Notes under the pieces: generated by a model
Databases searched by the model: none
What the model saw: only the letters and a program-made list of their open reading frames with translations
What the model was told of the DNA's origin: nothing
Part shown: positions 1 to 8,786 of the stretch, one piece after another
How the letters are laid out: each line of letters begins with the position of its first letter
Numbering within the stretch: the first letter of the stretch is position 1
Assembly (NCBI GenBank): GCA_934448295.1
Contig: CAKSEY010000007.1
Span: forward strand, 93,022 to 157,021
Reading direction: 5' to 3'
DNA: 64,000 nt
Origin: an uncultured Oscillospiraceae bacterium
GTDB lineage: Bacteria; Bacillota; Clostridia; Oscillospirales; Ruminococcaceae
Made by a program: the position numbers and the translations under genes

Positions 1-288
1 CTGGGTCTGCTTATCGACAAAAAATCCGAGCTGCTGGCGAAATTCCCGTGCGAGAGCTTCACAACTCCGCAGTGGTACGAGATAGTCACCCACAGCCGCT
101 GCGCCGACCTTGACGGAACCGGGATCGAGCCGGAGGTGTGGGTCATAGACAATCCGGAGCGCCGCAAGCGCCTGGGGCTTCTCTACCGTATGGACGGCGC
201 GGTATGCTGCACGTCCAGGCTCTGGGAGATAGCCGACCGCCCGGAGGTGAAGTGGTTCGCGCTGAGCCTGCTTGAAGCGCTGGGATAA
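1..288 (+). CDS. C-terminal part of an unrecognised protein (cut by window edge)
   Basis: An open frame runs from the first base to a TAA at 286-288, giving 95 residues with no start inside the window. The fragment is rich in Trp, Cys and Arg (for example PQWYEIVTH and VCCTSRLWEI) and has no signal or membrane segment. I do not recognise the family. The reading frame shows the codon choice of the neighbouring real genes (G/C in third position), which is why I take it as coding. It ends 29 bases before the promoter of the nitroreductase gene, so it is a separate transcription unit. Confidence 0.6.
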   Translation: MGLLIDKKSELLAKFPCESFTTPQWYEIVTHSRCADLDGTGIEPEVWVIDNPERRKRLGLLYRMDGAVCCTSRLWEIADRPEVKWFALSLLEALG

Positions 289-316
289 TTTTCAGCATTC
301 TTTCACACATATTGTA

Positions 317-345
317 TTGACAGACGAAAAAATATGTGATATCAT
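317..345 (+). promoter_or_regulatory. Sigma-A type promoter of the nitroreductase gene
   Basis: TTGACA at 317-322 and TATCAT at 340-345 are separated by exactly 17 bases, and lie 35 bases upstream of the nitroreductase start. The -35 box is a perfect match to the consensus. Confidence 0.7.
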
Positions 346-380
346 CAAGATATGGAACACCCATGAAAGGAGAATACATT

Positions 381-899
381 ATGAATGAAGCGCTTAACAA
401 TATTATGACCCGCCGGAGCGTAAAGGCGTACAAGCCGGAAATGCCCCCGCAGGAGCTTATCGACCAGGTGGTCGAGGCGGGAACCTACGCCCCCACCGGC
501 ATGAACCGCCAGTCCCCGATAATTATAGAGGTCACTGACAAGGCGACACGCGACAAGCTGTCAAAAATGAACGCCGCAGTCATGGGAGCCTCTGTTGACC
601 CGTTCTACGGGGCTCCGGTGGTTCTGGTGGTGCTTGCGGACAAGAGCGTCGGAACGTATATGTACGACGGCAGTCTGGTTATGGAGAACCTCATGCTTGC
701 CGCCAATGCAGTCGGGCTTGGAAGCTGCTGGATACACCGCGCAAAGGAGGAATTCGAATCCCCGGAGGGAAAGGATCTCCTCAAATCCCTTGGCATAGAG
801 GGCGACTACGAGGGCATAGGTCAATGCATTATCGGATATCCTGCAAAGGAAGTCCCCGCGCCAAAGCCCCGCAAGGAAAACTGGGTATACAAAATCTGA
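381..899 (+). CDS. Nitroreductase family protein (FMN-dependent oxidoreductase)
   Basis: 172 residues, the normal size of a short nitroreductase. The N-terminus carries the RRSVKAYKP flavin-binding signature (residues 11-19), followed by the usual APTGMNRQSP segment, and the C-terminus has IGYPAKEVPAPKPRK, typical of this family. Such enzymes bind FMN and reduce nitroaromatics, quinones or related acceptors with NAD(P)H in the cytoplasm; the natural substrate cannot be told from sequence. The start at 381 is chosen because AAAGGAG lies at 365-371 with proper spacing; an upstream in-frame ATG at 363 has no ribosome binding site. It is a single-gene unit with its own promoter at 317-345. Confidence 0.9.
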   Translation: MNEALNNIMTRRSVKAYKPEMPPQELIDQVVEAGTYAPTGMNRQSPIIIEVTDKATRDKLSKMNAAVMGASVDPFYGAPVVLVVLADKSVGTYMYDGSLVMENLMLAANAVGLGSCWIHRAKEEFESPEGKDLLKSLGIEGDYEGIGQCIIGYPAKEVPAPKPRKENWVYKI

Positions 900-956
900 A
901 TATAAATCCGGCGCAATTTTTTGTGGCATAGTATAAGTAATTCGCAAATTCGCCCG

Positions 957-985
957 TTGCGATAATGGATAATATATTGTAAAAT
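957..985 (+). promoter_or_regulatory. Candidate promoter of the GH5/GH43 unit
   Basis: TTGCGA at 957-962 and TAAAAT at 980-985 with a 17-base spacer, 48 bases upstream of the GH5 start. The match to consensus is fair rather than strong. Confidence 0.45.
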
Positions 986-1033
986 TAAATCAGAAAGTAA
1001 AAAACTTTATGCACTTTGCACAGGGGGAGAATA

Positions 1034-2179
1034 ATGAACAATATACTTTCCGCGATACTTGTAGTTATCATGGCTGTAATGATGACTGGGTGCAGCGGCT
1101 CCGACAATGGAATGCGTGACATTTCCACGATGGAGGTCGTCCGCGAAATGGGTTACGGAATAAACCTCGGAAACACGCTTGAAGCCTGCGGCGACTGGAT
1201 AAACGGCTCAACTCCGTCAAGCTACGAAAGAGCATGGGGAAGCCCGATAATAACCGCCGAGGATATCCAAGGCTATGCGGACGCCGGATTCGGCGTGCTG
1301 CGGGTCCCGGTGGCGTGGTCGAACATGATGGCGGACGATGGCACATATACGATAAATCCGGATTATGCCGCGAGGGTGCAGGAGGTCGTTGATACGGCGC
1401 TAGGCACGGGAATGTATGTTATAGTCAACATTCATTACGACAACGGCTGGGTGAACAAGTTCCCGGAGAACATCGACGAGAACATGAAGCGCTACACCGC
1501 CATGTGGAAGCAGATAGCAGAGCAGTTTAAAGACCGCAGCGACAAGCTGGTGTTTGAATCCCAGAACGAGGAACTCGGCTGGGACAGCCTCTGGAACAGA
1601 TACAGCGGAACTAACGGCGCTGAAAAGCAATCCTCCTACGACCTTGTGAACAGGGTAAACCAGACGTTTGTTGATACCGTGAGAGCGACCGGCGGCAATA
1701 ACGCAAAACGCCACCTGCTGATTTCCGGTTACAACACGGATATAGACCTCACCTGCGATGAGCTTTTCAAAATGCCAAGCGACCCGGCTGGACGCCTTGC
1801 GGTGTCAGTGCATTATTACAATCCGTCAACGCTCACGATTCTTGAAAAGGACGCTGACTGGGGCAAGGCTAAAACCGACTGGGGCAGCGAATCCGACATT
1901 GCGGAGCTGAACCGCTGCATGAACCTTCTAAAAACGACTTTCATCGACAACGGAATACCCGTCATAGTCGGAGAATACGGCTGCTTCGGGAAAAACAAGA
2001 CCCGCGAAACCAAGGAAGCTTATATGCTGGACGTTTCCTCCGCGATGTATGAGATAGGAGCCTGCCCGATACTCTGGGACACCTCCGGCGATGAGTACGA
2101 CCGCAACAACGCGAGGTTCAGGAATCCCGAATTCATCAAAAAGCTGATAGCGCCGTCAAAGGCGGGAAAGGAGCAGTAA
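1034..2179 (+). CDS. GH5 family endoglucanase-like lipoprotein
   Basis: 381 residues. Residues 1-20 form a lipoprotein signal ending in the lipobox MTGC, with Cys20 as the lipid anchor, so the enzyme should sit on the outer face of the membrane. The mature part starts with the GH5 hallmark GINLGNTLEA (about 42-51). The acid/base glutamate is in SQNEELGW (Glu179) and the nucleophile in VIVGEYG (Glu314). GH5 enzymes of this look hydrolyse beta-1,4-glucans or related hemicelluloses by a retaining mechanism. GGGGGAG at 1023-1029 supports the ATG at 1034. The stop is directly followed by the ATG of the GH43 pseudogene at 2180, so both were made as one operon. No carbohydrate-binding or dockerin module is present. 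Confidence 0.88.
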   Translation: MNNILSAILVVIMAVMMTGCSGSDNGMRDISTMEVVREMGYGINLGNTLEACGDWINGSTPSSYERAWGSPIITAEDIQGYADAGFGVLRVPVAWSNMMADDGTYTINPDYAARVQEVVDTALGTGMYVIVNIHYDNGWVNKFPENIDENMKRYTAMWKQIAEQFKDRSDKLVFESQNEELGWDSLWNRYSGTNGAEKQSSYDLVNRVNQTFVDTVRATGGNNAKRHLLISGYNTDIDLTCDELFKMPSDPAGRLAVSVHYYNPSTLTILEKDADWGKAKTDWGSESDIAELNRCMNLLKTTFIDNGIPVIVGEYGCFGKNKTRETKEAYMLDVSSAMYEIGACPILWDTSGDEYDRNNARFRNPEFIKKLIAPSKAGKEQ

Positions 2180-3502
2180 ATGCCGAATCCTTTCTTACCA
2201 CTGTGGGAGTATATCCCGGACGGAGAGCCGCGAGTATTCGGCGACCGTGTTTATCTGTACGGTTCGCACGACCGTCCGGATTCCGATTCATTCTGCGACT
2301 ACAAACTGAAAGTCTGGTCAGCGCCGATATCCGACCTCAACAAGTGGGAGTGCCACGGAGACAGCTTCCACACTATCCCCGACAGGGATCACGCTTCTGA
2401 TACGCCATGGACTGACAGCCCGCTGTACGCTCCCGACGTTATCGAAAAAGGACGGGAAGTACTACCTTTATGCGTACATTCTCGGCTCCAAAGGCTGCGT
2501 GGGAGTCAGCGATGTTCCCGAGGGACCGTTCAGGCTGCTCTCGACTTACAAATATACCGACGGAAACGCGGGTGACGACGGAATATTCAACGACGCCGGA
2601 GTACTTGTTGACGACGACGGCAGAGTGTACATATATTACGGTTTCGAGCATTCCTACATGAACGAGATAAACCCGGACAATATGTACGAATAATCGACGG
2701 CTCACTGAAAGAAAATGTGATACCGGAAACAGAGCCGTTCAGATTCTTCGAGGCAAGCTCCCCGAGGAAAATAAACGGCACCTACTACCTGATATATTCG
2801 CCGAAACCGCCCATCGGCTGCCGCCTTGCCTACGCGACATCCGACAAGCCAACAGGACCTTTCACCTACCGCGGGTACATCATCGACAACGGCAACCAGT
2901 ACCCCGGCGGCAACGACCACGGCTCGGTGTGCTGCATAAACGGTCAGTGGTACATCTTCTACCACCGCATGACTAACAACTCCATAATGTCCCGCAGAGC
3001 CTGCGTTGAGAAGATAAGCATTCTCCCGGACGGCACTATCCCCACGGTGGAAATGACCTCGCTGGGCTTTGAGGAGTACCTCTCGCCGTACAAAACCAAC
3101 GAGGCAGAGATTGCCTGCGTGCTTCTTGGCGGATGCTATGTCACAGAAAAGGACTTCTTCACGCGTCCGGTGACTAACATAAAGAACGGCGCAGTCATCG
3201 GCTATAAGTACTTTGAATTCGGCAAGGACAATTCTAGCAGTACGATGAAATTCTTTGCGAAAGTAAACGGCGCCGGGTGTCATTCCAAACTGCATATTCT
3301 GATAGACGATCACGAAAACGGTACGGAAATAGGCGTGTGTGAAATTGGAACGCATGACGGAGTTTACTCAGCCACCGTAAAGAGCGTGACCGGAAGGCGT
3401 GCCGTGTATTTCAGGGCAGAACACGGCTACGGCGGCTGGTTCGTGGAAGCGTTCGAGCAGAAGCCGCTGTTCGAGCTGGTTTCGTTCTCATTCGCTAAGT
3501 AA
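2180..3502 (+). pseudogene. GH43 family glycosidase, disrupted by two compensating frameshifts
   Basis: Read across two one-base shifts this is a full-length GH43 five-bladed propeller enzyme of about 440 residues (arabinofuranosidase/xylosidase type, cytoplasmic, no signal). The first segment (frame 2) has the N-terminal catalytic base region YIPDGEPRVFGDRVYLYGSHD and LYAPDVI. An extra A in the five-A run at 2445-2449 moves the frame to the segment GDDGIFNDAGVLVDDDG. A missing A near 2690 restores frame 2, which then carries the acid-glutamate region FFEASSPRKINGTYYLIYS and runs to the TAA at 3502. Both lesions are in short A runs, so assembly error cannot be excluded, but neighbouring genes carry lesions that cannot be errors. 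It abuts GH5 without a gap and converges on the AraC gene 2 bases away. Confidence 0.8.
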
Positions 3503-3504
3503 CA

Positions 3505-4380
3505 TCAGCGGGGGCGGTTCCTGTTCCGGAATTCCTGCGGGGATATCCCGTTTGTGTTCTTGAACAGCCTTGAGAAGTAGCTGGGCGTGTCGATTCCGAT
3601 TTCAGCCGCTATATCGGAAATCGGCATATCGGTGGATATCAGCTTGTCCTCCGCGAAACGAATGCGAAGCAGATTGCAGTAATCCGAAAAGTTCAGCCCG
3701 ACTGCGGATTTGAAGTTCCGGCTGAACGCAAAGTAGCTCATATTCGCCATTGCAGCGGCGGTTTTCATGTCAAGCTTTTCAGCTGGATGGCTCAGAATAT
3801 GCTCGATTATCCGGTCAAGCCTTACGTTCTGGGTGGAGATCCCGGCTCCCTCGGCGGGAATGACGCCGTTCTCCTGAAGCAGCGCCGCGACAAGCTCCAG
3901 CACCATTCCGTTCTTGCGGAACTGGTCGGTCAGCACGGTGGCCGGCGCGTAGTTCTCCAGTTCGCCGGCGGAGCATACTTCAATTATCCGCTGGAGCGTA
4001 TTGTAGGTCACACCGCCAACTCCTGGAGTGAAAACCGGCGGAAGCCCGTCCGGGCGTCTGAGTATCAGCGAATCGCTCATTACGGAGGGCGTGTCCCGGA
4101 GAAATCCCGTTGAGAACTGTATCACGGCGACATCGGTGGCGCAGACGTTGTAGTTTGCATGAAATGCAAGCGGCGGAATGAACACCAGCGTGTTCTCCTT
4201 TACGTTGTACTGCCTGCCGTTTATGACCTCGTAGCGCTCACCGCTTATGACGTAGGATATCTCATAGTACGAATGGCAGTGCAGAGGATAATTGCCGTCA
4301 ACGGCCGTGTGATAGACCGCGCAGGCGGCGTGGTTCTTCTCCGGCTGGTCGGCGGTCTGGAATTCCTGCTGAAAGACCAT
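3505..4380 (-). CDS. AraC family transcriptional regulator with N-terminal cupin
   Basis: 291 residues. The N-terminal half is a cupin-like sugar-sensing domain (HCHSYYEISYVISGE motif, then FIPPLAFHANY), and the last 100 residues hold the two helix-turn-helix units of AraC proteins (MKTAAAMANMSYFAFSRNFK and ISDIAAEIGIDTPSYFSRLF). The start at 4380 is taken because GAGGGGGTG lies directly upstream; a longer open frame to 4545 overlaps the opposite-strand binding-protein leader and has no ribosome binding site. The gene is divergent from the binding-protein remnant at 4445 and convergent with GH43, so it most likely activates this glycan-use locus in response to a sugar. Confidence 0.88.
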   Translation of the reverse strand: MVFQQEFQTADQPEKNHAACAVYHTAVDGNYPLHCHSYYEISYVISGERYEVINGRQYNVKENTLVFIPPLAFHANYNVCATDVAVIQFSTGFLRDTPSVMSDSLILRRPDGLPPVFTPGVGGVTYNTLQRIIEVCSAGELENYAPATVLTDQFRKNGMVLELVAALLQENGVIPAEGAGISTQNVRLDRIIEHILSHPAEKLDMKTAAAMANMSYFAFSRNFKSAVGLNFSDYCNLLRIRFAEDKLISTDMPISDIAAEIGIDTPSYFSRLFKNTNGISPQEFRNRNRPR

Positions 4381-4444
4381 ATACAGCACCCCCTCAATAT
4401 CAACAGTATAACAGATTTTCAATATAATTTCAAGGAGGATATCT

Positions 4445-5060
4445 ATGAACAGATAAAGAAAAATAATCGCCGGAATACCTACCGCAGGAATGGTCGCAAG
4501 CCTTACCGCCTGCGATGAAAGCGCACCTGTGTTACACCGCCGCAACGAAGCAGGTTCAGAATCCGCAGGGCGTTGAGAACGATATACTGAACACCGTTTC
4601 CGATTTCGCGTTCGTGCCGTTCCCCCGGGACACTCAGGCGGATAAGTACTACTCCGCGTACAACACCTACGGCTTTGTAGTGCCCAAGGGCGCGAAGAAC
4701 ATCAAGGGCGCCGTGGATATGATAAACTGCTTCCGCGTGTACGACACTGACGAGAATGTGATCGCGCAGGTCAGAGCCGACCATGTTTCTCCGGAGCCGG
4801 TGTACTTCACCTCCGGAAAGTACGAGGGCATGCAGAAGTGGGAAATAGTATGGGGCGAGCAGGAATACGACCTCTGGCGCGAGATGTGCGACCCGGAGAA
4901 ATTCACTTTCGTGAACGAGGGCGGCTTCGGATTCGGTCAGGAGTTCTGGAACAACTACTCGATACTTAACAACGTTGCATTCGAGGGCGAATCCTGGACG
5001 CAGCTCAGCGCGGAGATAAATCCGGTGGTTGAATCGGTGCTTGACGATTACAGAAAATAA
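4445..5060 (+). pseudogene. Extracellular sugar-binding lipoprotein remnant, internally deleted
   Basis: The start is well formed: AAGGAGG at 4432-4438, ATG at 4445. The codons that follow read MNR, then TAA at 4454-4456, then in the same frame RKIIAGIPTAGMVASLTAC, a complete lipoprotein signal with lipobox LTAC. Right after CDESAP the frame changes and the sequence continues as the C-terminal third of an ABC solute-binding protein (about 170 residues, 4525-5060, with TVSDFAFVPFPRDTQ and YNTYGFVVPKGAKNIKGAV). A normal family 1 binding protein has 430-550 residues, so roughly 300 central residues are missing and no permease genes follow. This is a deletion plus a nonsense codon, not a sequencing slip. 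Confidence 0.85.
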
Positions 5061-5069
5061 GACTATAAT

Positions 5070-5105
5070 AATAACTGCCCCGGTTTCGGAGCAGTTATTT
5101 ATATT
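5070..5105 (+). terminator. Hairpin between binding-protein remnant and DUF5605 glycosidase
   Basis: AATAACTGC at 5070-5078 pairs with GCAGTTATT at 5091-5099 (9 bp, 12-base loop), followed by a short T/A run. It lies between two genes of one direction, so it may act as a partial intra-operon terminator or as a 3' end stabiliser. Confidence 0.5.
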
Positions 5106-5116
5106 ATGGAGGCTTT

Positions 5117-6633
5117 ATGAAATACAGCAGAACTGTTCCGCTCTACGGAACTCTTGAAATAAAATGCGGTGGCGTTTCCGACGGGAATCCGTTCACGGAG
5201 CGCAGTATCTACGCGGAAATATCCGGCGCGGAAAGCAGGACAGTACGCGGCTTCTACGATGGCAACGGCGTGTATATAGTAAGATTCATGCCGCAGAAAA
5301 TCGGCGAATACCGTTTCAGGATTTACGGCAATTTTTCCGATAAGTCCGCGGAGGGAAGCTTTACAGTCACCCAGCCGGAAAATGGTCAGCATGGAATGGT
5401 CGGCGTATCCGGAAAATACCATTTTGCCTATGCGGACGGAATGCCGTATTACTCCGCCGGGACTACCTGCTATGTCTGGCATTTACAGCCCTCCGAAACC
5501 AAGGCGCTGACCCTCCGAAACCTTGCAGAATGCGGATTCAACAAGATACGCTTCTGCATGTTCCCGAAGCATTACGCCTATAATCTGTCGGAGCCGCCGT
5601 GCTATCCCTATGATGGACGTCTATGGACAGTTCCGTGCTGAACATGAACAACTTCAACGAATACAACGGCTGTCCCGAGGGCAATTCGTGGGATTTCAAC
5701 CATTTCAAGCCGGAGTACTTCCGCAGCATAGAGGACTGCATAATAAAGCTGCGGGAACTGCATATCGAAGCGGATATAATTCTGTTCCACCCCTACGACC
5801 GCTGGGGATTCTCCATGCTGAACCGGGAGCAGTCGCGGCTGTACCTGGAGTATGTCACTGCGAGATTCTCGGCGTACAGCAACGTGTGGTGGTCGCTGGC
5901 GAACGAATACGACCTCATGCCGGACCGCACCGCTGACGACTGGAATTACTACGCTGATGTCATATTAAAGAACGACCCATACGGACACCTGCGCTCTATC
6001 CACAACTGCATGGGATTTTTCGACCACTCGGCGGCATGGGTCACGCACTGCAGCATTCAGCGGCAGGATATATACAAGACGGCTGAGCTTACAGACGAAT
6101 GGCACAGGGAATACGGGAAGCCGGTCGTGCTGGACGAAATAGCCTACGAGGGGAATATGCCCTACGGCTGGGGGAACATCACCGGTGAGGAAATGCTCCG
6201 CCGCTTCTGGGAGGCGTTCTGCCGGGGAGGCTACGCGGGTCACGGCGAGGCTTACCTCACCGACCCCGAGGACATCTGGTGGTCGCACGGCGGGAAGCTC
6301 CACGGCGAGAGCTGCAAAAGGATAAAGTTCCTGCTGGATATCATGGCGGAAAGCCCCGCTCCCGGGCTTAAACCCGGCGAAGGAATGTGGGACGAGCTGC
6401 TTGCAGTTCCGGAAGACGACGGAGAATTCCGGCGGACGGGTTACCGAATTTACTACTACAGCTTCATGCGCCCGGCTTACCGCGACTACGAGATAAACGA
6501 CGGCTGCGAGTACGATGTGGAGATAATCGACGCCTGGAATATGACGATAACTCACGCTGGTAGATTCAGCGGGAAATTCCGCGTGAAGCTCCCGTCAAAG
6601 CAGTATATCGCGGTCAGAATGAAGAAGGTATGA
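5117..6633 (+). pseudogene. DUF5060/DUF4038/DUF5605-type glycoside hydrolase with one frameshift
   Basis: Read through one shift this is about 505 residues without a signal peptide. The first 90 residues form the beta-sandwich seen in DUF5060 proteins (VPLYGTLEIKCGGVSDGNPF), followed by a TIM-barrel part with FAYADGMPYYSAGTTCYVWHL (DUF4038-like), SNVWWSLANEYDLM (probable catalytic Asn-Glu) and KPVVLDEIAYEGN (probable second Glu), then a C-terminal DUF5605-like sandwich. One base is missing at about 5621: restoring a C in GGACGTC/TATGG joins YPYDGR to PMDSSVLNMNNFNEY. Without it translation stops at 5641 after 174 residues. The role would be cytoplasmic cleavage of imported oligosaccharides, in line with the broken importer upstream. 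The ribosome binding site TGGAGG at 5106-5111 supports the ATG. Confidence 0.78.
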
Positions 6634-6779
6634 TCCGTTTGATCGTGAAATCTAATTGCTTTAGCATTCTTTATCAAATTTTATCTTTCTTCAGTTTTAG
6701 TAATTATAAATAAATTGCTAAATTGTTTAGATAAGACTTTTATGATGCATATATTCCGATTCTGCATGATCATTGCGCA

Positions 6780-6802
6780 AGGAGAAGCGCTCTCCTGTTT
6801 TT
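6780..6802 (+). terminator. Terminator after the DUF5605 glycosidase
   Basis: AGGAGA at 6780-6785 pairs with TCTCCT at 6791-6796 across a 5-base loop and is followed by GTTTTT. The stem is short, so the call is moderate. Confidence 0.45.
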
Positions 6803-6838
6803 CACCCACACCCCTTTTAGCGCCTTAAAAGCGTTAAA

Positions 6839-6940
6839 TCCGCACTCCGTGCGGAGTCGCGTGGCTCTGGTCTTTCGTTAGTTTGGCGCAACACGAAACA
6901 AATCTGTTAAGCAATCACGCGATTTTTGCGCCAAACTAAC
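6839..6940. repeat. Hairpin plus 15-bp inverted repeat, possibly a palindromic intergenic element
   Basis: TCCGCAC-TCC-GTGCGGA at 6839-6855 and the 15-bp arms at 6877-6891 and 6926-6940 are exact. The 7-mer TCGCGTG at 6857-6863 is also complementary to CACGCGA at 6916-6922, which would cross the 15-bp stem and form a pseudoknot in RNA. No T run follows the second arm, so a simple terminator is unlikely. Confidence 0.55.
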
Positions 6941-7125
6941 CCCTCTGGCACTGCGTGACACCTCTCCCACCGGGGGAGACCACCCGCCCCCCGCCAGCCT
7001 TTTGTTTAAGCCGGAAGCGAAGCGTATTCAATGCGTAAATTTGAGGCTGGATTGAAAACTTTCATAGCGCTGCGCATAAATTTTATAGTTTTCTCGTCTT
7101 ATTATGTCAATTTGATTCCCGGCTA

Positions 7126-7154
7126 TTGACAACGCAGCCGCATAATGATATAAT
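7126..7154 (+). promoter_or_regulatory. Strong promoter of the cell-wall gene pair, with leader hairpin
   Basis: TTGACA at 7126-7131 and TATAAT at 7149-7154 with 17 bases between are perfect consensus boxes. The leader then contains GCGCGGG (7179-7185) complementary to CCCGCGC (7203-7209), a hairpin ending just before the ribosome binding site AGAGGGA, which could affect translation. Confidence 0.8.
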
Positions 7155-7225
7155 AAAATTAACTATATAGATAAAGAAGCGCGGGGAACGGAATCGGGGA
7201 ATCCCGCGCGTAAGAGGGACGATAT

Positions 7226-8773
7226 ATGAAAAATACCAGCATGGGGGCGCTTTTTGCCCTTGTTCTTGCCATGCTGCTGAACGGATGCGGCGATTCCGCG
7301 ACAGGCTCCGGCTCTAACATTCCGGAGATAGGCAGCTCTGACGGAGTGGATTATTCCGGCGGAATTCCAGTGGACGATACGGCAGAAATTCCGGCCGTCA
7401 CCACGGCGGCTTCCACCAAAAAGGAATCACCCGCCGCCGAGCCGACGACGCCCGCCCAGACCACTGCGGCTCCTGAAACCACAAAGCAGACGACCGCCAG
7501 TCAGACCACTAAGGCTCCGGAAACAACTTCCGCTTCCACCAAAAAGACTTCTCAGACAACAGTCGGATCCACCACGAGTAAAACCAAGCCGACTAAGACC
7601 ACCAAGACCTCCACTGCGGCGGAGCCTGCGGAAAAGCCCTCTGAAACCTCCGGCGCCAGGGATTACAAGGCGGTGAATTACTCCGAGGTGAAAGGCATCT
7701 GGATAAGCTACATCGAGCTTGCAGACGTATTGCAGGGGCAGACCGCCAAGGGATTCCGCAGCGGGATCGGCGCGGTATTCGACAACTGCGTTTCCCTGGG
7801 GATAAATACCGTATATGTTCATGTTCGCTCGCACAGTGACGCGTATTACCGCTCGGAGCTGTTCCCGTGGACGAAGTATGCGGCTGGCTCCACCGGAAAG
7901 GACCCGGGCTTCGACCCGCTGAAAATAATGGTCGAGGAGGCGCACTCCCGGGGGATATCGTTCCAGGCATGGATAAATCCGCTGAGGGTCTGCGGGACCT
8001 CGCAGATCTCCGGGTATAAGGGCTACCCTGTGTATACCTTTGCTTCGGCGGACGGCATGGCGGGAAAGTACGCAGTGGACGTAAACGACATCTACTACCT
8101 CAATCCCGCGTATGACGAGGTGACGGAATACATCGCCGAGGGCGCCGCCGAGATAGTTTCGAACTACGATGTCGACGGGCTTCACATCGACGACTATTTC
8201 TATCCGACAATGGACGCGTCGTTCGACAGCAGCGCGTTTAAATCCAGCGGAGCCTCCAGCCTGGAGGATTTCCGGTTTGCAAACTGCGACAGAATGGTGT
8301 CCGAGCTGTACAGCGCCGTAAAAGGGGCGAATCCCACGGCGGTGTTCAGCGTGAGCGTACAGGGCAGGATAGAGAATAACTACAACCAGCTATATGCAGA
8401 CGTGCGTAAGTGGTGCACGACTCTCGGGTATCTGGACATGATGATACCGCAGATATATTACGGATTTGAGAATTCCGCAGCGCCGTACAAATCCACGCTT
8501 GACGACTGGGAAGCGCTGGGGGTAAAGGGCGGGATCCCGATCGTCGCGGGGCTTTCCGTTTCAAAGGTCGGCTGCGAGGACAAGTGGGCGGGCACCGGAA
8601 AATACGAGTGGATAAATAACAGCGATATTATTTCACGCCAGCTCGCCGCAGCGAAGAAATGCCAGAGCTACGGCGGATTCGCGCTGTATAGCTACCGCAG
8701 CGTGTTCGCGCCGGAAAGCTCAGTCAGCGCGGCGGTAAACAAGGAAATTTCAGCATTAAGGGAACTCATCTGA
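7226..8773 (+). CDS. DUF187/GHL10-type glycosyl-hydrolase-like lipoprotein
   Basis: 515 residues. A lipoprotein signal ends at LLNGC (Cys21). Residues 45-145 are a Thr/Ser/Pro/Lys-rich linker (many TTK and TTA repeats), typical of a tether through the peptidoglycan. From about residue 150 the DUF187 (family 10 glycosylhydrolase-like) TIM-barrel begins: VKGIWISYIELADVL, GINTVYVHVRSHSDAYY, ISFQAWINPLRV, VDGLHIDDYFYP, MMIPQIYYGF. Proteins of this family act in the cell envelope, probably on peptidoglycan or other glycans; activity is not established for most. Thirteen bases separate it from the amidase, so they form one operon. Start supported by AGAGGGA at 7213-7219. Confidence 0.85.
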   Translation: MKNTSMGALFALVLAMLLNGCGDSATGSGSNIPEIGSSDGVDYSGGIPVDDTAEIPAVTTAASTKKESPAAEPTTPAQTTAAPETTKQTTASQTTKAPETTSASTKKTSQTTVGSTTSKTKPTKTTKTSTAAEPAEKPSETSGARDYKAVNYSEVKGIWISYIELADVLQGQTAKGFRSGIGAVFDNCVSLGINTVYVHVRSHSDAYYRSELFPWTKYAAGSTGKDPGFDPLKIMVEEAHSRGISFQAWINPLRVCGTSQISGYKGYPVYTFASADGMAGKYAVDVNDIYYLNPAYDEVTEYIAEGAAEIVSNYDVDGLHIDDYFYPTMDASFDSSAFKSSGASSLEDFRFANCDRMVSELYSAVKGANPTAVFSVSVQGRIENNYNQLYADVRKWCTTLGYLDMMIPQIYYGFENSAAPYKSTLDDWEALGVKGGIPIVAGLSVSKVGCEDKWAGTGKYEWINNSDIISRQLAAAKKCQSYGGFALYSYRSVFAPESSVSAAVNKEISALRELI

Positions 8774-8786
8774 TCACGGGGGAAAA

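Larger units (their letters stand above)
6634..7225. other. 592-base structured spacer without genes
   Basis: No open frame with a ribosome binding site. It holds a weak terminator (6780-6802), a 7-bp hairpin with a 3-base loop (TCCGCAC/GTGCGGA, 6839-6855), a perfect 15-bp inverted repeat (GTTAGTTTGGCGCAA at 6877-6891 with its complement at 6926-6940), and after it a C-rich stretch with GGGGGAG/CTCTCCC character that resembles intergenic palindromic repeats common in this bacterial group. The promoter of the next gene is at 7126-7154. Confidence 0.6.
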
